This document shows positions 56,433 through 64,000 of a DNA stretch of 64,000 nt, piece after piece. The notes below the pieces were generated by a model. The model did no database searches. It was given only the letters and a program-made list of their open reading frames with translations, and was not told where the DNA came from. A program made the position numbers and the translations under genes. How positions within the stretch are numbered: the stretch's first letter is position 1; every line of letters begins with the position of its first letter. Source of the DNA: Luteimicrobium album. Its GTDB lineage: Bacteria; Actinomycetota; Actinomycetes; Actinomycetales; Cellulomonadaceae. The DNA is taken from the NCBI RefSeq assembly GCF_030161555.1, contig NZ_BSUK01000001.1:3286001-3350000 (forward strand), in the 5' to 3' direction.

Positions 56433-56466
56433 ACGGCCGGGTCGACCTTCGGGTCGGCCCGGCCGT
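56433..56466 (+). terminator. Strong terminator of acnA (UUCG loop)
   Basis: A 15-bp stem (one G-T pair) from 56433-56447 to 56452-56466 closed by the very stable cUUCGg tetraloop, 16 bp after the acnA stop. Confidence 0.85.
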
Positions 56467-56505
56467 CCGTCGTCCTACGGGTTCTCGACGGCGCCCCGCC
56501 GTCGT

Positions 56506-56564
56506 GCCGACCAGGGGGTTGTGCACCGTTCTGGGCTCTGACGAGGGGCTCACCCCTGGTCGGC
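56506..56564. repeat. Inverted repeat before the convergent kinase gene end
   Basis: GCCGACCAGGGG (56506-56517) and its exact complement (56553-56564), 35 bases apart, ending 13 bp before the kinase stop. Probably terminates the opposite transcript. Confidence 0.5.
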
Positions 56565-56576
56565 GAAGTGTCGCCC

Positions 56577-57493
56577 TCAGGTGGGGTCGTCGTCGGCTGA
56601 GAGGCGGGCCACCGCGTGCCGGCCGACCTCGGCCATGAGCGGGTGCGCGTCGGGATAGGCGAGCAGGGCCAGCGCGAGGCTCGCCGCCCACGCGCGGGCG
56701 CGGACCCAGGTGGCGTCGTCGGCGCCGCCCGTCTGCGCGTACGCAGCCCGGAACGCGGTGTGGCCCGCGGCGTCGAAGGACAGCCAGGCCGTCGCGAGGT
56801 CCGACGCCGGGTCGCCGCCCGTGACGTCGCCGAAGTCGACGACCGCGGCCAGCTCGTCCGGGGGCCGTCGGTACCGACCCGCACGACGACGTTGCCCGGG
56901 TGCGGGTCGCCGTGCAGCCAGACAGGGGCGCCGTCGTGCACGGGGGCGGCGAGCCCTGCGGCCCACGCGGCCTCGAGCACGGGGCGGACGCCCGCGCCGG
57001 CACGGGCGAGCCGGTCGGCGAACGCCGCGTCGCGGTCAGCGAGCTGGACGCCCCGGAACGGGTTGGCGGGCACGTCCGACGGCGCCGGCGCGTGCAGCGC
57101 GGCGAGGGTGCGGCCGAGGGCCCCCGCCCACGCCGCGCGGCGGGCGACCGGGGTCCGGTCCGCGGTCTCGCCGTCGAACCACGGCACGACGCTCCAGGGG
57201 TACGGGTAGCCGAGCTCGGGCGCACGCCGGCCGACCCGGAAAGGCGTGGGGACGGCGACGGGCAGCCGTGGCGCGAGCACGGGCAGCACCGCCTGCTCGT
57301 GCTCGACGAGGTGGGCCGCCGCCTCGCGGCTGGGGAGCCGGAGCGCGAGATCGTCCCCGAGCCGCATCACGACGTTGTCCCAGCCGTTCGCGGCGACCTC
57401 GAGGCGCTCGTCGGCGCTCGGGAGCAGGTCCGGGTGCTGGGCGCGCAGGAGCGCGCGGGCGAGGTCGGTCGTCACGGCGAGGTCGGCGTCCAC
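56577..57493 (-). CDS. Aminoglycoside-phosphotransferase-fold kinase (frame broken once)
   Basis: About 305 residues after repair. Features: the nucleotide-binding NGWDNVVMRLGDDLALRLPSR, hinge YPYPWSVVPWFDGETAD, catalytic loop VWLHGDPHPGNVVVR (Asp/Asn) and metal motif AAVVDFGDVTGGDPASDLA. The family phosphorylates aminoglycosides, macrolides or small metabolites; resistance cannot be inferred. The break is at 56860-56864 (C5 for C6), directly between the two catalytic motifs. Leaderless: TAGGGT ends 6 bases before GTG 57493. Confidence 0.87.
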
Positions 57494-57499
57494 CGCCCG

Positions 57500-57505
57500 A
57501 CCCTA
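57500..57505 (-). promoter_or_regulatory. Leaderless -10 box (TAGGGT)
   Basis: Reverse-strand TAGGGT ends 6 bases before GTG 57493. Confidence 0.6.
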
Positions 57506-57539
57506 CGGCGTGGCGCGCGCGCCGGACGACGGCGAGGGC

Positions 57540-57545
57540 GACACT
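57540..57545 (+). promoter_or_regulatory. Leaderless -10-like box (GACACT)
   Basis: Ends 6 bases before ATG 57552; first base deviates from TANNNT. Confidence 0.35.
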
Positions 57546-57551
57546 GGGGCG

Positions 57552-57803
57552 ATGGCCGGCGACCCGAGCAGCACGCGCCCCACGGAAGCAGTCGTCGCGG
57601 CGTTCCTCGACACGGTCGCCCCGCTCCGCGGGCCGCACCGGCTCGGGACCGGCTGCGTCTACCTCAAGGATCTCGACGACGTCGACCTCGACGTGCTCGC
57701 CGAGATCGTCCGGCGGTCGTACGCGACCCTCACGGCCGGCCCGACGTTCGGCCGGAGGCTCTCCGGCCCGGGCGCCGGCCCACCGGGCGGAACCGTGCCG
57801 TGA
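57552..57803 (+). CDS. Internally deleted DUF1801-like protein
   Basis: 83 residues. The start (TRPTEAVVAAFLDTVAP) and the end (GPHRLGTGCVYLKDLDDVDL, VLAEIVRRSYATL) match the first ~25 and last ~40 residues of DUF1801 (YdhG-like) proteins, but the ~75-residue middle is missing with the frame kept. It is probably a remnant, or a microprotein. The sequence after SYATLTAGP diverges. Convergent with the Nudix gene, one base apart. Confidence 0.5.
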   Translation: MAGDPSSTRPTEAVVAAFLDTVAPLRGPHRLGTGCVYLKDLDDVDLDVLAEIVRRSYATLTAGPTFGRRLSGPGAGPPGGTVP

Positions 57804-57804
57804 C

Positions 57805-59981
<2,177 letters not shown>

Positions 59982-60079
59982 GGGCGACCCGGTGGCCCGG
60001 CTCGTGGCGTGCGTCACGGTCCACCGGGCGCACCCACGACGCGCACACCCCGGCCACGTGGACGACGCAGGTCGCCGCG

Positions 60080-60085
60080 TAGACT
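60080..60085 (+). promoter_or_regulatory. -10 box (TAGACT) of dxs
   Basis: Ends 6 bases before an in-frame ATG at 60092 and 78 bases before the conventional start 60164. Confidence 0.6.
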
Positions 60086-60163
60086 CGTCCGATGGTCGGG
60101 CACCGGTGGTGCGCCGACCGCACGACGCCCCCGGGGCACCGCACGACGAGAGGAAGAGCGCCG

Positions 60164-62059
60164 ATGGGGCTGCTGGAGCAGATCTCGGGACCACGGGACC
60201 TGGATGCGCTGACCTCCGCGCAGCTGCGGCAGCTCGCCGCCGAGATCCGGGAGTTCCTGGTCCAGGCGGTCTCACGCACCGGCGGGCACCTCGGCCCGAA
60301 CCTGGGCGTCGTCGAGCTGACCCTCGCGATGCACCGCGTGTTCGAGTCCCCGCGCGACACCTTCGTGTTCGACACGGGCCACCAGTCGTACGTGCACAAG
60401 CTCCTGACCGGGCGCCAGGACTTCTCGACGCTGCGGCAGAAGGGCGGCCTCGCCGGGTACCCGAGCCGCGCCGAGTCCGAGCACGACGTCGTCGAGAACT
60501 CGCACGCGTCGACGTCGCTGAGCTGGGCCGACGGCATCGCGCGGGCGAACGCGGTGCGCGGCCTGAAGGATCGCCACGTGGTCGCGGTGATCGGCGACGG
60601 AGCGCTCACCGGTGGCATGGCGTGGGAGGCCATCAACAACATCTCGGCGGCCGAGGACCGGCGCCTCGTCGTCGTCGTGAACGACAACGGCCGGTCGTAC
60701 TCGCCGACCATCGGCGGCATGGCGCACCACCTCGACACCCTCCGGACGACCGACGGCTACGAGCAGTTCCTCGACTGGGGCAAGCGGACGCTGCGCCGGT
60801 CCGGCCCGCCCGGGCGCTTCGCGTACGAGTGGCTGCACGGCCTGAAGAAGGGCATCAAGGACGTCGTCGCGCCGCAGGGCATGTTCGAGGACCTCGGGCT
60901 CAAGTACATCGGCCCGGTCGACGGGCACGACGAGCAGGCGGTCGAGCGGGCGCTGCGCCAGGCGAAGGCGTTCGGCGGGCCCGTGATCGTCCACGTCATC
61001 ACCGAGAAGGGCCGCGGGTACACGCCCGCCGAGCAGGACGTCGCCGACCGCTTCCACACGATCGGCGTGATCCACCCGGAGACGGGTCTGCCCATCGCGC
61101 CGTCGCGGTTCGGCTGGACCAAGGTCTTCGCGGACGAGCTGGTGCAGATCGGCCGGCGCCGCCCCGACGTCGTCGCGATCACGGGCGCGATGCTCGAGCC
61201 CGTCGGCCTGCTGCCGTTCTCGCGCGAGTTCCCCGAGCGCACGATCGACGTGGGCATCGCCGAGCAGCACGCGGTCACGTCCGCGGCCGGCATGGCCTTC
61301 GCCGGCCTGCACCCCGTCGTCGCGCTGTACGCCACGTTCCTCAACCGGGCGTTCGACCAGGTCCTCATGGACGTCGCGCTGCACCGTGCGGGCGTGACGT
61401 TCGTGCTCGACCGGGCCGGGATCACCGGTCCCGACGGCCCCAGCCACCACGGCATGTGGGACCTCGCGATGCTGCGGCTCGTGCCCGGCCTGCGGCTCGC
61501 CGCGCCGCGCGACGAGGCCACGCTGCGCGAGGCGCTGCGCACCGCCGTCGACGTCGACGACGCACCCACGGTCGTCCGGTACCCCAAGGGCTCCCTCGGC
61601 CCCGACCTGCCGGCGGTCGACCGGCTCGACGACGTGGACGTCGTCGCGCGGACCGGGCCCGAGACGGGAGACGCGCCGCGCGTCCTCCTCGTCGGCGTGG
61701 GCGCCATGGTCGGAACGGCCCTCGAGGCCGCGCGCGTCCTGGGCGAGCACGGCGTCCGGGCGACGGTCGTGGCCCCGACGTGGGTCCTCCCGATGCCGTC
61801 GGCGCTCGTGAAGCTCGCGGGCGAGGCGGACCTCGTGGTGACCGTCGAGGACGGGCTCGCGGAGGGCGGCGTCGGTGCGCTCCTCGGCGAGCGGCTCACG
61901 GCCGAGGGTCACCCGGCGCGCATGCTCACGCTCGGCCTGCCCACGACGTTCGTCGACCACGCGAGCCGCGAGGAGATCGTCGCCGCGTACCGGCTCGGCC
62001 CCGCCGACGTCGCCGCGGACGCCCTCGCGGCGCTGGCGACGCGCGGCAGCGAGAGCTGA
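60164..62059 (+). CDS. dxs: 1-deoxy-D-xylulose-5-phosphate synthase
   Basis: Protein of 631 residues, first enzyme of the MEP isoprenoid pathway; condenses pyruvate and glyceraldehyde-3-phosphate with thiamine diphosphate. Motifs: [35 protein letters not shown], ThDP motif [24 protein letters not shown]-like [15 protein letters not shown] and the C-terminal transketolase domain. ATG 60164 fits the family and has AGAGGAAGAG upstream. The leaderless-type ATG 60092 would add 24 residues. The frame is unbroken. Confidence 0.95.
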   Translation: MGLLEQISGPRDLDALTSAQLRQLAAEIREFLVQAVSRTGGHLGPNLGVVELTLAMHRVFESPRDTFVFDTGHQSYVHKLLTGRQDFSTLRQKGGLAGYPSRAESEHDVVENSHASTSLSWADGIARANAVRGLKDRHVVAVIGDGALTGGMAWEAINNISAAEDRRLVVVVNDNGRSYSPTIGGMAHHLDTLRTTDGYEQFLDWGKRTLRRSGPPGRFAYEWLHGLKKGIKDVVAPQGMFEDLGLKYIGPVDGHDEQAVERALRQAKAFGGPVIVHVITEKGRGYTPAEQDVADRFHTIGVIHPETGLPIAPSRFGWTKVFADELVQIGRRRPDVVAITGAMLEPVGLLPFSREFPERTIDVGIAEQHAVTSAAGMAFAGLHPVVALYATFLNRAFDQVLMDVALHRAGVTFVLDRAGITGPDGPSHHGMWDLAMLRLVPGLRLAAPRDEATLREALRTAVDVDDAPTVVRYPKGSLGPDLPAVDRLDDVDVVARTGPETGDAPRVLLVGVGAMVGTALEAARVLGEHGVRATVVAPTWVLPMPSALVKLAGEADLVVTVEDGLAEGGVGALLGERLTAEGHPARMLTLGLPTTFVDHASREEIVAAYRLGPADVAADALAALATRGSES

Positions 62060-62108
62060 GCCGGCCGCACCGGCACGGAATCCCCTGCGCCCCGGCGCCG
62101 CGGGTCGG

Positions 62109-62114
62109 TAGCCT
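62109..62114 (+). promoter_or_regulatory. Leaderless -10 box (TAGCCT)
   Basis: Ends 6 bases before ATG 62121 of the HAD gene. Confidence 0.6.
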
Positions 62115-62120
62115 GCGCCC

Positions 62121-62773
62121 ATGATCTGGCTCCTCGACCTCGACAACACCCTGGTGGGCCGCACCGACGCGTTCGCGTCGTGGGCCGCCGCCGCGATCGC
62201 CGAGGCCGGGGCTTCCCCGACGCCCTCGCGGACATCCTCGAGGCCGACCAGGACGGGCACGGCTCCAAGGAGGCGCTGGCACGCGTGCTCGTCGACCGGC
62301 TGGGCTGGGACGACGACGTGCCCGCGGTGATCGCCCGCTTCCGGGCGGGCATCGTCGACGGCCTGCGGCTCTACGACGGGGTTCCGGGGCTGCTCGACGA
62401 GCTGCGCGACGCGGGCCACCGGGTGGCCGTCGTGACCAACGGGACGTCCGCGCAGCAGCGCGCCAAGATCGCGCGGTGCGGGCTCGAGGCGTGCGTGGAC
62501 GCCGTCGTCGTCTCCGAGGAGGAGGGCGTCGCCAAACCCGACCCGGGCCTGCTCGAGATCGCTCTCGATCGGCTCGGTGCCACGGGGATCGATCGCGACC
62601 AGGTGTGGATGGTGGGCGACACCGCGCACGCCGACGTCGCGGCCGGGCGTGCGGCCGGTGTCCGGACCGCGTGGGTCTCTCACGGCCGGCCGTGGGCGGG
62701 CGCGGACCGCCCGGACGTCGTCGCGGCGACGACACGCGAGGCGATCGAGGTCGCCGCTGCCCTGGGCCGATGA
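62121..62773 (+). CDS. HAD-superfamily hydrolase (frame broken once)
   Basis: About 217 residues after repair. Motif I WLLDLDNTLVG (nucleophile Asp6), motif II VVTNGT, motif III Lys in GVAKPDPGLLEIAL, motif IV VGDTAHADVAAG. The cap lies between motifs I and II, as in phosphoglycolate-phosphatase-like and YjjG-like enzymes. Substrate unknown. The break is at 62208-62211 (G4 for G5). Its stop overlaps the next start by 4 bases (ATGA). Confidence 0.88.
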
Positions 62774-63341
62774 CGTCGGGCAGGATGGCCGACATGGCGA
62801 CGAGCGAGGCCGACGGCCGCTGGGTGGTGCTCCTTCGAGGCGTCAACGTGGGCGGGGTGACGATCCGGTCCGCCGACCTGCGGGCCTGCGTCGAGGGGCT
62901 CGGCTTCACGGGCGTCCGGACGGTGCTCGCGAGCGGGAACGTCGTCGTCGACGCCACGGGCGAGGCCGTCGCGGACGCCAAGCGACGGATCGAGGCCGGG
63001 CTGGGGGAGCGGTTCGGCTACGACGCGTGGGTCGTCCTGGTGCCGCAGCCCGAGCTGGCGGCGGTCGTCGACGCGTTCCCCTGGCCGTCCCGCGAGGGCT
63101 GGCACGACTACGTGACCTTCGTCTCGGAGCCGGAAGCCCTCGATGAGCTGCTGGCCGCCGCCGACGCGCTGCGGCTCGACCCGGCGACCGACCCGGTCGG
63201 GGGAGGGGAGGGGTCGTCTACTGGCAGGTGCCGCAGGGTGGCACCCTGGACGCCCCGTTCTCGAGGCTGTCGTCGAAGGCCCGGTACAAGGCGACGACCA
63301 CGACGCGCAACGCGCGCACGCTCAGCCGGCTGCTGGGCTGA
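62770..63341 (+). CDS. DUF1697 family protein (frame broken once)
   Basis: About 190 residues after repair. DUF1697 pattern: WVVLLRGVNVGGVTIRSADL, GFTGVRTVLASGNVVVDA, then after the break at 63210-63213 (G4 for G5) VVYWQVPQGGTLDAPFSRL and KATTTTRNARTLSRLLG. Function of the family is unknown. ATG 62770 overlaps the HAD stop; ATG 62794 with a weak AGGA site is an alternative start that matches family N-termini better. Confidence 0.85.
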
Positions 63342-63564
63342 GGATCTCCATCACGCGCCCCCGCTGACTTCGTCTCGTAGAAATAGTGTGCCAAGCAGTG
63401 CCCACCACCGGTCGGACGATGGCCTGCACCACACCATTGCCCGCCCCGACGGCGTGATCGATCAGACTCGACTTGACCTTGGCTTTGCCTGATCCCGGCT
63501 CCTACGCTGGATTCAGCGAGCGGGCGACCCGGTACCGCTCCGGTCTACGGAATCGACGGACACC
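63342..63564 (+). other. Intergenic and promoter region of pflB
   Basis: 223 bp without a gene. Holds a perfect 10-bp palindrome TGATCGATCA at 63455-63464, a TTGACC at 63473-63478 and a TACGCT -10-like box at 63503-63508 (spacing too wide for a normal pair). No clear FNR site is seen. Confidence 0.35.
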
Positions 63565-64000
63565 ATGACCCTGCACGCCAGCCCGATCCCTCAGCACCAG
63601 TCGCAGCAGGGGAGCGCGGACATAGCGCACGAGCCGGCGTGGGAGGGCTTCGTCGGCGGGCCGTGGCGGGACGGCGTGGACGTCCGCGACTTCATCCAGC
63701 GCAACTACACCCCGTACGAGGGCGACGCCGCGTTCCTCTCCGGCCCGACGGAGCGCACCACCGCGCTCTGGGGCAGGCTCACCGCGATGTTCCCCGAGGA
63801 GCGGGAGAAGGGCGTGTACGACGTCGACGCGACGACGCCCTCGACCATCACCGCGCACGCGCCCGGCTACATCGACCGCGAGCACGAGCTCGTCGTCGGG
63901 CTCCAGACGGACGCGCCCCTCAAGCGCGCGATCATGCCGAACGGCGGCTGGCGCATGGTCGAGGGTGCGCTCGAGACGTACGGCTACCCGGTGGACCCGG
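63565..64000 (+). CDS. pflB: Formate C-acetyltransferase (pyruvate formate-lyase), N-terminal part
   Basis: The first 145 residues are visible before the window end: AWEGFVGGPWRDGVDVRDFI, QRNYTPYEGDAAFLSGPTER, TITAHAPGYIDREHELVVGL and QTDAPLKRAIMPNGGWRMVE, closely matching PflB. This glycyl-radical enzyme splits pyruvate into acetyl-CoA and formate in the absence of oxygen, so the organism is probably facultatively anaerobic. The catalytic Cys pair and the glycyl-radical site lie beyond the window. ATG 63565 is the first plausible start. Confidence 0.93.
   Translation, partial: MTLHASPIPQHQSQQGSADIAHEPAWEGFVGGPWRDGVDVRDFIQRNYTPYEGDAAFLSGPTERTTALWGRLTAMFPEEREKGVYDVDATTPSTITAHAPGYIDREHELVVGLQTDAPLKRAIMPNGGWRMVEGALETYGYPVDP

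Noticed and set aside
63455-63464. FNR-type site before pflB
   Set aside because: TGATCGATCA lacks the four-base spacer of the TTGAT-N4-ATCAA consensus.

Overview
The window is about 72-75% GC, with dense genes, GTG starts, 4-base stop/start overlaps and TANNNT -10 boxes placed 6-8 bases before a start codon. Together with sepH, DUF4193, DUF3093, DUF3710, DUF3159, DUF5998, a GuaB1-type GMP reductase and mycobacterial-type paired TrkA proteins, this points to an actinobacterium, most likely of the Cellulomonas/Micrococcales group. No rRNA, tRNA or CRISPR array was recognised. A technical warning applies throughout. About 36 one-base frame breaks interrupt about 20 otherwise intact genes (metH, parC, acnA, dut, pat, ctpE and others). 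Nearly all are repaired by adding one G or C to a run, typically a run of 5 that should be 6 or of 4 that should be 5. They look like sequencing or assembly undercalls, so the broken genes are annotated as single CDSs with the break positions given.

Region 1 to 12.7 kb is mixed and accessory: an alpha/beta hydrolase and AraC regulator, a DUF3626 protein, a methyltransferase, an LLM flavin oxidoreductase, a small unknown gene behind an unusual leader (leaderless short ORF plus two mutually exclusive hairpins), an NTF2-like protein, a lipoprotein, an SDR remnant abutting an XRE regulator, a membrane protein with L7/L12-like repeats, a small secreted four-cysteine peptide, an SNF2 helicase, a Fic protein with an A/T-rich operator, and an HNH nuclease. 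At 13.1-14.4 kb lies a complete IS5-type element with 16-bp inverted repeats, a TA target duplication and a passenger gene. metH follows.

Region 18.1-22.7 kb is the most distinctive. A probable polymorphic toxin (PGDP-type helical leader, Hint domain, RNase A-like C-terminus) overlaps its immunity gene by 14 bp and is followed by a second, paralogous immunity gene. It is divergent from a two-gene secreted/lipoprotein operon (DUF6318 plus unknown). The intergenic space holds a 22-G tract between two DnaA-box-like 9-mers. The other end carries five perfect 20-bp tandem repeats, the first of which is part of a 29-bp-arm inverted repeat.

Region 22.7-29.3 kb has a VanY/VanZ-like pair divergent from a two-component system without vanHAX, then a tandem GNAT, VOC, YhhN, PPOX and a shortened stand-alone TOPRIM protein. 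Region 29.4-48 kb is core actinobacterial: parC, map with a divergent XRE gene and a shared palindromic operator, a GNAT/acyl-CoA-synthetase (Pat) protein, DUF5998, a phosphodiesterase, tdk, sepH, a YicG-like channel, DUF4193, DUF3093/dut, DUF3710, an OB-fold protein, DUF3159, the TrkA pair, an APC permease and an RNA methyltransferase. A hipBA toxin-antitoxin pair, facing a CtpE-like P-type ATPase across a long inverted-repeat operator, sits before acnA. The window ends with an APH-fold kinase, a DUF1801 remnant, a Nudix hydrolase, guaB1, dxs, a HAD phosphatase, DUF1697 and the start of pflB.
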